DNA from: an uncultured Eubacteriales bacterium | Lineage (GTDB): Bacteria; Bacillota; Clostridia; Oscillospirales; CAG-382 | Length of the DNA stretch: 64,000 nucleotides | Assembly (NCBI GenBank): GCA_900548115.1 | Contig: URJL01000004.1 | Coordinates: 14,128 to 78,127 of the forward strand | Direction of reading: 5' to 3' | Shown here: piece by piece, positions 34,108 to 41,898 of the stretch | How positions within the stretch are numbered: position 1 is the first letter of the stretch | Layout: each line of letters starts with the position of its first letter | Translations under genes and position numbers: made by a program | Notes under the pieces: model-generated | Database searches by the model: none | Seen by the model: only the letters and a program-made list of their open reading frames with translations | Told to the model about the DNA's origin: nothing

Positions 34108-36066
34108 ATGAAAAACAGTTTTTCTGAAAACACAAAAGAACACATATTGGTCTGCCTGTCGTCCGCACCTTCCAATACAAAAATCATTCAGACTGCGGCA
34201 GCTATGGCAAGGGCGTTTCACGCGTCCTTTTCGGCATTGTATGTAAAAACTCCCGCTTCCGAATATATGGAAACGGAAGACAAGAATCGTTTGCTCACGA
34301 ACATTCATTTTGCTGAAAAGTGCGGTGCGACAATCGTTACAGCGTGCGGAGATGATGTACCCTTTCAAATTGCCGAATATGCGCGGCTTTCGGGTATCAC
34401 GAAAATAGTGATTGGCAGAAGTGTTGTGGGCAAGCGACGCTTCATCGGCAAACCGACCTTGACGGAAAAGCTGATATCGCTTGCTCCTAATGTCGATATT
34501 CACATTATTCCGGACAGTGATGCCGTTATAGCCAAAGGAAAGAAAACGCTGTTTGAAAAGCCGCATTTTGCAAAACTCCTGAAAGGCTTGGCGGTTTCGG
34601 CGATTTTACTATCGTTTTCAACTCTGCTCGGTTTCCTTTTTTCATACCTTGGTTTCACGGAAGCAAACATCATTACAGTCTACATGCTCGGCGTTTTGAT
34701 TACAGCTATCCTGACGGAAAGCAAAACCTGCTGGGTAATATCATCTGTTGCGAGCGGATTGGTGTTTAATTTCTTATATACCGAGCCGAGGTTTACATTC
34801 CGGGCTTACGGAAGCGGTTATCCGGTGACATTTATTATCATGCTTGCGGCCTCCCTTATAATAGGCGGCACAGCCGAAAAGCTGAAAAAGCGGGAGCGGC
34901 AGGCTTCGCAAACCGCATACAGAACAAAAATACTTTTCGATTCCAATCAATTGATTCAAAAAGCGTCAGATGAACGGGAAGTGTTCCGGGTTACAGCCGA
35001 TCATTTGAGAAAGTTATTGAGTCGAAATGTAATTTTATTTAATGAGAGCGCGGAAAAAATATACGATTCATTTACAGATACAAAAGACAGTCCGTCAGAG
35101 GATTACAGGCAAATTGTCCGGTGGGTAATAAATAATAATCAAAAAGCCGGACAAGGAACGGGAATTTATTCCGACAGCAGTTATGTTTTTCTGCCGATAT
35201 GTAAAAACGAAAAGAATTACGGAGCAGTCGGCATTTTTGTCGGAAATAATCCGATCGATTCTTTTGACGAAAGCATTGTGGTTTCCGTCATCGGAGAATG
35301 TGCAATTGCCGTTGACGGAATCGTAAACGCAAAAGAAAGAGAGCGCACCGCGGTTTTGGCAAAAAACGAACAGCTGCGCGCAAATCTGCTTCGCTCCATA
35401 TCACATGATCTGCGAACACCGCTCACGTCCATTTCGGGAAATGCAAGTAACCTTATTTCAAACGGAAATGCTTTTGATGATGCTACCAAAATACAGATTT
35501 ATGAGGATATTTACAGTGACTCTCTTTGGCTTATCAATCTTGTTGAAAACCTGCTTGCGGTGACACGCCTCGAAGAAGGCAGAATGAATATAAATCTAAC
35601 GACCGAGCTTGTCCGTGATGTAATAGACGAGTCGCTGAAACATATTTATAAAAAAAGTGACAAGCAAAAAATAAGCGTAATACAGCAGGATGATTTGCTC
35701 CTTGCAAAAATGGACGCACGGCTTATTGTGCAGGTTTTAATCAATCTTCTTGACAATGCTATCAAATATACGCCATCCGATTCGCAAATTACGATTACTG
35801 CAAAAAAAGACGGTAATATGATTTCCGTAAGCGTATCGGATAACGGAAACGGCATTTCGGACGAACAAAAATTGCGCGTTTTTGATATGTTTTATACCGG
35901 CACAAACAAAATTGCCGACAGTCGTCGCAGTATCGGATTGGGTCTATCGTTATGCAAATCTATCATAAATGCGCATGGCGGAGAAATAACGATAACGGAC
36001 AATGTTCCGCACGGCGCGGTATTTACCTTTACATTGCCCATCGGGGAGGTGGAAATTCATGAGTAA
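34108..36066 (+). CDS. KdpD-like sensor histidine kinase without KdpD N-domain
   Basis: This 652-residue protein begins with a universal-stress-protein-like domain (about 10-150), then four membrane helices of the DUF4118 type (about 155-260), a GAF-like region (280-405), a HisKA domain with SHDLRTPLTS (His433), and an ATPase domain with N, G1 (DNGNG) and G2 (GLGLSL) boxes. True KdpD carries a 200-residue N-terminal Walker domain, which is absent here. Its response regulator overlaps by 8 bases. No kdpFABC is present; the likely target is the adjacent ktr genes. ATG 34108 is chosen although the AAGGAG lies about 14 bases away. Confidence 0.9.
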   Translation: MKNSFSENTKEHILVCLSSAPSNTKIIQTAAAMARAFHASFSALYVKTPASEYMETEDKNRLLTNIHFAEKCGATIVTACGDDVPFQIAEYARLSGITKIVIGRSVVGKRRFIGKPTLTEKLISLAPNVDIHIIPDSDAVIAKGKKTLFEKPHFAKLLKGLAVSAILLSFSTLLGFLFSYLGFTEANIITVYMLGVLITAILTESKTCWVISSVASGLVFNFLYTEPRFTFRAYGSGYPVTFIIMLAASLIIGGTAEKLKKRERQASQTAYRTKILFDSNQLIQKASDEREVFRVTADHLRKLLSRNVILFNESAEKIYDSFTDTKDSPSEDYRQIVRWVINNNQKAGQGTGIYSDSSYVFLPICKNEKNYGAVGIFVGNNPIDSFDESIVVSVIGECAIAVDGIVNAKERERTAVLAKNEQLRANLLRSISHDLRTPLTSISGNASNLISNGNAFDDATKIQIYEDIYSDSLWLINLVENLLAVTRLEEGRMNINLTTELVRDVIDESLKHIYKKSDKQKISVIQQDDLLLAKMDARLIVQVLINLLDNAIKYTPSDSQITITAKKDGNMISVSVSDNGNGISDEQKLRVFDMFYTGTNKIADSRRSIGLGLSLCKSIINAHGGEITITDNVPHGAVFTFTLPIGEVEIHE

Positions 36067-36769
36067 CTTATTGGTTTTGGTGGTTGAGGACGACGCACCT
36101 GTTCGTAACCTCATCAGCACGACACTGAAAACACGCGGTTACGAATATTTGATTGCGCAAAACGGCGAAAGTGCCATTATGGAGGCATCCTCACATAATC
36201 CGGATGTTGTTTTACTTGATTTGGGACTGCCGGATATCGACGGCGTGGATGTTATCAAAAAAATACGCACATGGTCGGAAATGCCGATTATCGTAATCAG
36301 CGCCCGCGCCGAAGATAAAGACAAAATCGACGCTTTGGATGCCGGAGCGGACGATTACCTGACAAAGCCTTTTTCCGTAGAGGAACTGCTTGCAAGACTT
36401 CGTGTTATGGGCAGAAGGCTTTCGTCTATGCAGTCTTCCGGAAAATCCGACTCGCTTTTTGTAAACGGAGATCTGAAAATAGATTATGCAGCAGGGTGCG
36501 CCTACCTTAGCGGTGAAGAGCTTCACCTTACACCCATCGAATATAAACTGCTGTGCTTGCTGTCCAAGAATGTCGGGAAAGTGCTTACCCACACGTTCAT
36601 TACGCAAAAAATATGGGGTGCGGCGTGGGAAAGCAATGTAGCGTCTCTACGCGTATTTATGGCTACTTTGCGCAAAAAAATCGAACCGTCCCCCGATTCG
36701 CCGCAGTATATACAAACTCATGTCGGTATTGGGTACAGAATGGCGAAGTTGGACGGCGATCAAATTTAA
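36059..36769 (+). CDS. KdpE-like response regulator
   Basis: This 236-residue OmpR-family protein has a receiver domain with the acidic pair EDD at the start, phospho-acceptor Asp54 in LLDLGLPD, and the Lys in DYLTKPF. The C-terminal winged helix ends with IQTHVGIGYRM. It is translated from within the kinase gene end with the ribosome site GGGGAGGT. It should bind DNA when phosphorylated and probably controls ktrAB on the same element. Confidence 0.92.
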   Translation: MSNLLVLVVEDDAPVRNLISTTLKTRGYEYLIAQNGESAIMEASSHNPDVVLLDLGLPDIDGVDVIKKIRTWSEMPIIVISARAEDKDKIDALDAGADDYLTKPFSVEELLARLRVMGRRLSSMQSSGKSDSLFVNGDLKIDYAAGCAYLSGEELHLTPIEYKLLCLLSKNVGKVLTHTFITQKIWGAAWESNVASLRVFMATLRKKIEPSPDSPQYIQTHVGIGYRMAKLDGDQI

Positions 36770-36845
36770 TCCAAAACATTAAACAAGAAAAATATTGCAT
36801 AATGCAATAAATTTTATTTTTACATAGTAGAAGGAGAACCAAACT

Positions 36846-37100
36846 AATTATAGGGACCTATTTTATCCACTGCTTACTTTTCGCGTAAACACAAATATTT
36901 CCATTGATGCTTTCTTTGACTACTTTAATCTTGTTCCGGACGATCCTATCGAATCCACTACCGTCAATGGTTGGATTATTGAGATGTGCAATGAGATACC
37001 GCGTATGGGATATTCATTTACATACGAACGATTTTTGATTACGGTGACAAAGGTTGAAAATACGCATACATTGGAAATCAAAGTAGAAATTCCGAATTAA
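36846..37100 (+). pseudogene. 3' relic of a CNNM/CorC-type gene
   Basis: The last 70 or so codons match the C-terminal CorC/HlyC domain of CNNM family proteins: ISIDAFFDYFNLVPDD, STTVNGWIIEM and FTYERFLITVTKVENTH. The membrane and CBS domains are missing and no start codon is present. It shows that the element has lost a larger gene through deletion. Confidence 0.78.
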
Positions 37101-37102
37101 AA

Positions 37103-37210
37103 AACTTCCCGCTATTCTGCCCAAAGTGTAAACAGGAAACACGGATAAGTGTGAGACAACATAAAATAATAATACACAAAGTGCCGGACGCAAAGACGCA
37201 GAGCCAATAA
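37103..37210 (+). pseudogene. 3' relic of a Cys-rich KTR domain gene
   Basis: Thirty-five codons match the C-terminus of the small Cys-rich KTR protein common in Clostridial conjugative transposons: NFPLFCPKCKQETRISVRQH and a VPDAKTQSQ end. The N-terminal zinc half is missing. It abuts the CNNM relic directly, so a deletion joins the two. Confidence 0.72.
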
Positions 37211-37246
37211 ACCGCGCGATTTTACGCGATTTATTGGCTCTTTATG
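37200..37246 (+). terminator. Terminator within the element
   Basis: A 12-bp stem (AGAGCCAATAAA with TTTATTGGCTCT) encloses a smaller GCGCG/CGCG stem and ends in TTTATGTTTTT. Confidence 0.75.
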
Positions 37247-37587
37247 TTTTTCCGTAAAGACGGCTATTATAAAGCAAATCGGCGGTTTGAATGAAAAATC
37301 AAGCCGCCGTTTGCGACGACTTTAATCACCGGACGCGGCGGTATCAGGAGGGATCGCTGTGTTATTTTTATATTTTGTTCACTCACGATACTCCCTCACA
37401 GCCACAGTTCGAGCGTTGAGAGCGTCGCAAACGATGGGTGAGGTTGCGCCAAAGAGAGAGCAAGGGTGAAACTCCCGTGGAGCTATGTTGATAGCCGTCC
37501 GATTAAAGCCCTTTATTTTATGTTGTAATAGTGGACTTGCCGCTTTTCATATAGTGTAACAGTCGCCTTTTTGAAAGGGGGATTTCC
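37247..37587. other. Non-coding region before recombinase operon
   Basis: About 340 bases without a supported gene, including a repeat pair TCGGCGGTTTGA / TCAAGCCGCCG near 37279-37312 and GC-rich stretches typical of conjugative transposon spacers. Confidence 0.45.
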
Positions 37588-37752
37588 ATGAAGCAAAGCG
37601 ATAAATCCAAAATTGGTGACGAAAAAGAAATTTGCGTCAGTGTTTTCAAAAGCGGCGGGAACACAACGAGCAAAGAAGAATATACAAAGAAGTGGATTGA
37701 GCTTATCCATCGAATTGAAAAAAGCAAAAGGTTAAACTTTTGCGACACTTGA
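37588..37752 (+). CDS. 54-residue protein upstream of the recombinase
   Basis: A short, charged protein (begins MKQSDKSKIGDEKEICVSVF, ends RLNFCDT) with a very strong ribosome site (GAAAGGGGG) seven bases before ATG. Its C-terminal EEYTKKWIELIHRIEKS is predicted helical and resembles the small TnpW-type proteins found next to serine recombinases. It could be a recombination directionality factor or simply a conserved accessory protein. It lies 62 bases upstream of the recombinase gene. Confidence 0.65.
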   Translation: MKQSDKSKIGDEKEICVSVFKSGGNTTSKEEYTKKWIELIHRIEKSKRLNFCDT

Positions 37753-37773
37753 TGACAAGTTGATTTTTTATGG

Positions 37774-37779
37774 TATAAT
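37774..37779 (+). promoter_or_regulatory. -10 element before recombinase gene
   Basis: TATAAT at 37774-37779, with TTGATG 19 bases upstream, gives a suboptimal sigma-A promoter. No clear SigE or SigK element is seen here. Confidence 0.45.
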
Positions 37780-37814
37780 ATATCCATAAGGAACAGCTTG
37801 TCCTTTCTTTATCA

Positions 37815-39380
37815 ATGAAAGTAGCTATTTATTGCCGCTTATCCGAAGAGGACAGAAACAAGCAATTTGAAACCGACGACAGTAACAGCATACAGAACCA
37901 AAAAGCAATGCTGTTGCAGTACGCTATGGAACAGGGGTGGGAACTTTACAACATTTACAGCGACGACGACTACACGGGTTCAGATAGACGACGCCCGGAA
38001 TTTAACCGTCTGCTCAAAGACGCAGAAGCGCACAAATTTGATATTATCCTCTGTAAAACACAATCCCGCTTCACCCGTGAATTGGAATTAGTTGAAAAGT
38101 ACATACACGGGTTATTCCCTATTTGGGGTATTCGTTTCATCAGCATTGTTGACAACGCCGATACCGCCAACAAGGGAAACAAAAAGTCACGTCAAATCAA
38201 CGGACTTGTCAATGAGTGGTATTTGGAGGATATGTCCGAGAATATCCGCAGCGTTTTAACCAACAGACGAGTGAACGGTTTTCATATCGGCGCATTTGCC
38301 CTTTACGGGTACAAGAAAGACCCCGACCAAAAGGGACACTTGATAATCGACGAAGAAGCCGCAGCCGTTGTCCGAGAAGTATTTACCCTATTCGCACAGG
38401 GTTACGGAAAAACTGCGATTGCCCGTATGCTCAATGACAGGGGCATACCAAATCCAACTGAATATAAGCGTCTGCATGGCTTGCGGTATCAGCAGCCGAA
38501 AACAAAGAACAGCACCCTTTGGAAATACTTTGCTATTTCTGATATGCTGATAAATGAAATCTATATCGGTAATATGGTGCAAGGAAAATACGGCAGCGTT
38601 TCCTATAAGACGAAGCAGAACAAGCCCCGTCCCAAAAGTGAGTGGTATGTCGTAGAGGGTACGCATGAGCCGATTATAGATCGTGAGTTATGGGACAGAG
38701 TACAGGCGTTAATCGAACAGAGGGCAAAGCCCTTTGACGTTGGCACAGTCGGTTTATTTGCAAGAAAAGCCCGGTGCGCTAACTGCGGTTACACCATGCG
38801 TTCATCAAAGTCTGCACCGGGGCGCGGAAGCAAACATTATTTACAATGCTCCAACCGCCATGTGGCAAAGGACGCTTGTATCGGCTCTTTTATCTCTGTT
38901 GATAAATTGGAAAGGCTTGTAATAGATGAGCTTAACCGTTTAGCAACCGATTATCTTGACAAAGACGAGTTAGAGCAGAACATTGAGTTTTGCGACAACT
39001 TACAGGAGCAGAAAGCCCGTCTACTCTCTGATATTGCAGTCTACGGAAAAAAGGTTGCAGAGTATTCAAAAGGTATTCGGGAGCTTTACATGGATAAGGT
39101 CAAGGGCTTAATCTCTGAAAGCGATTATGTAGAAATGTCTAAAGATTTTACCACAGAGCGTGAACGTTTGGAACGTGTAATTGCTGACGGAGAAAAGCAG
39201 TTAGCCGAAATCGAAGAAAAAATTGCGGCGGGCGATAATCGCCGCGAACTGATTGAACAATACACCAACTTGGAACACCTTACCCGCGAGATTGTGGAAA
39301 CGCTGATTGATTATATATCCGTCGGCAAGCGTATTCCGGGAACAAGGAACGTTCCGATTGAAATTCACTGGAACTTTTAA
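37815..39380 (+). CDS. Large serine recombinase of the cotJC element
   Basis: This 521-residue protein has a resolvase domain (residues 1-150; YCRLS with nucleophile Ser10, then DDYTGSDRRRPEFNRLL), a recombinase domain (about 160-290), a zinc ribbon (CANCGYTM near 317 and the later Cys pair), and a C-terminal coiled coil (about 375-460). This is the layout of large serine integrases such as TndX. It integrates or excises DNA between attP and attB without homology. Its stop codon touches the right att arm at 39381. The ribosome site before ATG 37815 is weak. Confidence 0.95.
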   Translation: MKVAIYCRLSEEDRNKQFETDDSNSIQNQKAMLLQYAMEQGWELYNIYSDDDYTGSDRRRPEFNRLLKDAEAHKFDIILCKTQSRFTRELELVEKYIHGLFPIWGIRFISIVDNADTANKGNKKSRQINGLVNEWYLEDMSENIRSVLTNRRVNGFHIGAFALYGYKKDPDQKGHLIIDEEAAAVVREVFTLFAQGYGKTAIARMLNDRGIPNPTEYKRLHGLRYQQPKTKNSTLWKYFAISDMLINEIYIGNMVQGKYGSVSYKTKQNKPRPKSEWYVVEGTHEPIIDRELWDRVQALIEQRAKPFDVGTVGLFARKARCANCGYTMRSSKSAPGRGSKHYLQCSNRHVAKDACIGSFISVDKLERLVIDELNRLATDYLDKDELEQNIEFCDNLQEQKARLLSDIAVYGKKVAEYSKGIRELYMDKVKGLISESDYVEMSKDFTTERERLERVIADGEKQLAEIEEKIAAGDNRRELIEQYTNLEHLTREIVETLIDYISVGKRIPGTRNVPIEIHWNF

Positions 39381-39411
39381 TCACAAGTTGTTCTTATATG
39401 ATTGCAGCAGA
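39381..39411. other. attR junction of the cotJC element
   Basis: The arm TCACAAGTTGTTCTT (39381-39395), then 14 bases, then the GA at 39410-39411 inside GCAGCAGA. Spacing from arm to GA equals that at the left end, so joining the ends would give a dyad-symmetric attP of about 60 bases. Confidence 0.8.
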
Positions 39412-39613
39412 GCAAAAGGCGAGAAAGACATATGACAATATCCTGCGGCTTGTCGACGATCCCGATGTCCGCGACCCGATAAAATTCCTGCGTGCAAGGG
39501 AGATAGTCCATTTCCAGCGGTTCGGCGAGGGTATGCGCCTTGCGACGGATAAGCTGAATTCAAAGAATTTCTATGCTTTCAACCCGTCCTTCGATAAGAA
39601 TTGCCTTAAATAA
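39412..39613 (+). pseudogene. cotJC: 3' part of interrupted cotJC
   Basis: This is the last third of CotJC: AEQKARKTYDNILRLVDDPD, then IVHFQRFGE with conserved metal-ligand His, and NFYAFNPSFD at the end. It continues exactly where the left part at 31186 stops, in the same frame. A terminator follows at 39660. Confidence 0.92.
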
Positions 39614-39659
39614 ACCCCTGATACGCAAATTTTTGTTGACTTTTTGACCCTGATAACTT

Positions 39660-39684
39660 AGAGCAGCTTCGGCTGCTCTTTTTT
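39660..39684 (+). terminator. Terminator after cotJC
   Basis: An 8-bp stem (AGAGCAGC with GCTGCTCT) with a TTCG tetraloop is followed by TTTTTT. Confidence 0.9.
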
Positions 39685-39715
39685 AATTCCGAACGCCAAA
39701 AATCAACTTATCTTA

Positions 39716-39744
39716 TTGACAAAAAGTTATTAACACATTATAAT
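39716..39744 (+). promoter_or_regulatory. Consensus sigma-A promoter
   Basis: A perfect TTGACA (39716-39721) and TATAAT (39739-39744) with 17-base spacing. It drives what is now a broken gene. Confidence 0.88.
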
Positions 39745-39791
39745 ATTTTTGTTTACTATGCTCTAACGGATTGGGGAAAAGGAGTGTTCGG

Positions 39792-40288
39792 ATGAAAAAG
39801 TGGCAAAAAGCCGTATTCATCGTGGTGCTTACCGTATTCGTGGGCGCTTCGGTGTGGATGACCTTCAACTCTGCATCGGCGACGCGCTTGCCTCGGGCAT
39901 GAAGCTCGCCGAGGAGGATATGAATGTCAGGATCAACGACTATCAGATGTATCTCTCGGGCGAACGCCTTGAGAACTATGCAGGGGTCATAGGCTGGTTT
40001 ACAAGCCCTATTTCGGCTCTCATCAGCCTTATAATCCCGCTGCTTTTCTACCGCTACGGCTTTACCTCGGATTGGGATGTCCTTTTTGTTGACTCCATCC
40101 GTACAAAGTGCATGATAGTGGGCGTTGCCTTTGACCTTGTCGGGCACCTGCTCTGCTGCCTGCCGTATCTCTTCTTCTGGGATTATACCGACGAGAAGCA
40201 TGCCGAGGTCATGCATGCCCTGAGCGAGCGCGCGGACGCCGCCGAGCTTGAAGCTATAAAAGAAAAGGCGCAGGCAACGGCAGATTAA
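39792..40288 (+). pseudogene. Decayed GPH-type sugar MFS transporter
   Basis: From ATG 39792 the frame encodes a hydrophobic start (MKKWQKAVFIVVLTVFVGAS) and stops at about 39902. In a different frame, from about 39854 to 40288, the C-terminal part of a glycoside-pentoside-hexuronide transporter is readable: NDYQMYLSGERLENYAGVIG, then WFTSPISALISLIIP, with an Ala/Glu-rich tail. The central transporter helices are missing. An internal deletion has joined the N-terminus to the C-terminus out of frame. Confidence 0.72.
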
Positions 40289-40340
40289 GCCTTTTCGGTC
40301 AGATATGGTGCGAATTATCAGTTTATTAACAAAAAAAAGC

Positions 40341-40369
40341 TTGCATATTCAGCGGCTGTAATGTATAAT
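40341..40369 (+). promoter_or_regulatory. Sigma-A promoter for yajC
   Basis: TTGCAT (40341-40346) and TATAAT (40364-40369) with 17-base spacing, 31 bases before yajC. Confidence 0.82.
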
Positions 40370-40400
40370 TGTTACATTAATGTTTTGGAGGTCATATTAA

Positions 40401-40871
40401 ATGAATTTTATCCCCCTTCTTGCTCAGCTCGGCGGATCGGCCGGCGGCGCATCCTCAACCCAGCAGAGTAACCCCATTATGATGATAGTAATGATGGCTG
40501 CCCTTTTTGCCGTTATGTATTTCGTTATGATCAGACCGCAGAAGAAAAAGCAAAAAGAAGAGCAGAACATGCGTGACAGCATCCAGGTCGGCGATGAGAT
40601 AACCACCATCGGCGGCATCATGGGCAGAGTCGTCACCGTCAAAGAGGATTCTATCATCATCGAGACCGGCGCGGACAGAAACAAGATGAAGATCACCCGC
40701 TGGGCTGTTTCGACCAACAATACCGCCACCGAGAAGGCGGAGGCTGAGAGACAGGCCGCCAAGGAAGCTGCCGAAGCTGAGAAGAAAAAGAAGATGGACG
40801 AAGCCGTTGAGAACAGCAAGGCAAGCAGAAAGAAATCAAAGAAGAAGAAGGACGACACCTTCGACAGCTGA
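40401..40871 (+). CDS. yajC: Preprotein translocase subunit YajC
   Basis: This 156-residue protein has one membrane helix (NPIMMIVMMAALFAVMYFVM, about 25-44), the YajC signature IRPQKKKQKE, and the SH3-like QVGDEITTIGGIMGRVVTV stretch. The C-terminal 50 residues form a Lys/Glu-rich tail, longer than usual. YajC associates with SecDF and SecYEG. It starts after TTGGAGG. Confidence 0.95.
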   Translation: MNFIPLLAQLGGSAGGASSTQQSNPIMMIVMMAALFAVMYFVMIRPQKKKQKEEQNMRDSIQVGDEITTIGGIMGRVVTVKEDSIIIETGADRNKMKITRWAVSTNNTATEKAEAERQAAKEAAEAEKKKKMDEAVENSKASRKKSKKKKDDTFDS

Positions 40872-40886
40872 GAATAATTTATTCGC

Positions 40887-40921
40887 CCCCCTCATATCAT
40901 GTACTAACATGACGTGAGGGG
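40887..40921 (+). promoter_or_regulatory. Hairpin overlapping the next ribosome site
   Basis: CCCCTCA..CATGT and ACATG..TGAGGGG form a 7+5-bp stem with internal loop. Its 3' arm contains the GAGGGGAG ribosome site of the gene at 40931, and a TATTTTT follows. It may lower readthrough or hide the ribosome site. Confidence 0.55.
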
Positions 40922-40930
40922 AGTATTTTT

Positions 40931-41344
40931 ATGCCTGCGAAAACCAAAAAAGCGAGGCGTGAGGAGCAGTCGGCTTCTCCGTTTAAGAAGATTGCCGTCG
41001 GTGCGGCGATAGGTGCGGTGCTTTTCTTTGCTTTTACGGCGGCCTTTGCCCTCGCTTCGCTCAAAAGCGGCATAGGCTCGGGGGCATATTTCCCCGCAGG
41101 CTTGATAATCGCCCTGCTCTCGGGGCTTGCCGCGGGCTTTGCGGCGGCGAAGCCTATTAAAAAGAACGGGCTTGCCTGCGGTGCGCTTGCGGGGCTTTGC
41201 GCCTCGCTGCCCTGCGCTGCGGTTGCGGCTCTGCTCAGCTCGGGCGCGGGCGTGCGGCTGATAGCCTTTATCGGCGCAATGACCCTCGGCGGCGCTCTGG
41301 GCGGAGTTGCGGCGGTGAATATCAAAAAGAGGGCGAAGTATTGA
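40931..41344 (+). CDS. TIGR04086-like small membrane protein
   Basis: This 137-residue protein has a basic N-terminal tail and four hydrophobic helices, rich in Ala and Gly, in the pattern of the TIGR04086/YrzE family, often found next to yajC as here. Its function is unknown. The ribosome site GGGGAG lies in the preceding hairpin. Confidence 0.78.
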   Translation: MPAKTKKARREEQSASPFKKIAVGAAIGAVLFFAFTAAFALASLKSGIGSGAYFPAGLIIALLSGLAAGFAAAKPIKKNGLACGALAGLCASLPCAAVAALLSSGAGVRLIAFIGAMTLGGALGGVAAVNIKKRAKY

Positions 41345-41898
41345 GCCGCCGTGCCGTGACCGCCGTCGTTTTGCTGGTATCCGCGGCGATCGCTCTCTCG
41401 TCCTGCGCGCTGCAAACGGAGATGTCGCCCGAGATATTTCTTGAACGTCTTGCCGAAGCCGATAAAACGCTGAGCGTTGACTTTGACGGCAGATATTACA
41501 GCGGCGACCGCTGCTATTGCTTCGTCAGCGACGGGGGAGGGACCGAATATGTGCTCTCCATGCAGACCTGCGCCGACGGCAGCGTGCAGTCCGTGAGCCT
41601 TGCAAGCACCGCGGTTGACAGGACAGCTGCTTTTATTTCGCTTGCGGGCACGGTGACATCGGTCTATTCTCCGCAGGAGGATATCAAAGCGATTGTTTCG
41701 GCGCTTTTTGCAGACGGTGAGGTAGGGGAGCGGTGCGAATACTATAACACACGCCGCTATGAATATTCCTCGGCTTCAAGCGAAAACGGGCTGTATTTCT
41801 CGATCGACGATCTGCGCCTCGGCGAGCGCAGCACACCCGCCCTGACCCTCGGCGACCTCTCGGGCTATCTGAATAGATCAAAGCCTTCGGCGCGATAG
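41341..41898 (+). CDS. Small lipoprotein after TIGR04086-like gene
   Basis: This 185-residue protein has a lipoprotein signal (VTAVVLLVSAAIALSSC, lipid Cys near residue 22). A beta-rich domain of about 150 residues follows, with alternating short strands (DFDGRYYSGDRCYCFVSD). The start is TTG 41341, overlapping the upstream stop by four bases (TATTGA), with GAGGGCG upstream; a GTG at 41356 is possible. The last six codons (SKPSAR) lie inside the repeated hairpin at 41880. No family is recognised. Confidence 0.75.
   Translation: MSRRAVTAVVLLVSAAIALSSCALQTEMSPEIFLERLAEADKTLSVDFDGRYYSGDRCYCFVSDGGGTEYVLSMQTCADGSVQSVSLASTAVDRTAAFISLAGTVTSVYSPQEDIKAIVSALFADGEVGERCEYYNTRRYEYSSASSENGLYFSIDDLRLGERSTPALTLGDLSGYLNRSKPSAR

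Larger units (their letters stand above)
31187..39411 (+). mobile_element. Integrative element inserted in cotJC, with potassium-uptake cargo
   Basis: This 8,225-base element lies between the two halves of cotJC. It encodes KtrB, KtrA, a small membrane protein, a KdpD-like kinase, a KdpE-like regulator, CNNM/CorC and KTR relics, a 54-residue protein and a large serine recombinase at the right end. Base composition is more AT-rich than the flanks. The ends carry mirror-image arms around a shared GA. No relaxase, type IV secretion or replication gene is seen, so it is at most mobilised in trans. It resembles intervening elements of sporulation genes, such as skin in sigK and SP-beta in spsM. 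Confidence 0.88.

Noticed and set aside
31187..39411. Prophage or full conjugative element
   Set aside because: No capsid, portal, terminase, relaxase, coupling protein or type IV secretion gene is present. Only a KTR relic hints at a conjugative ancestor.
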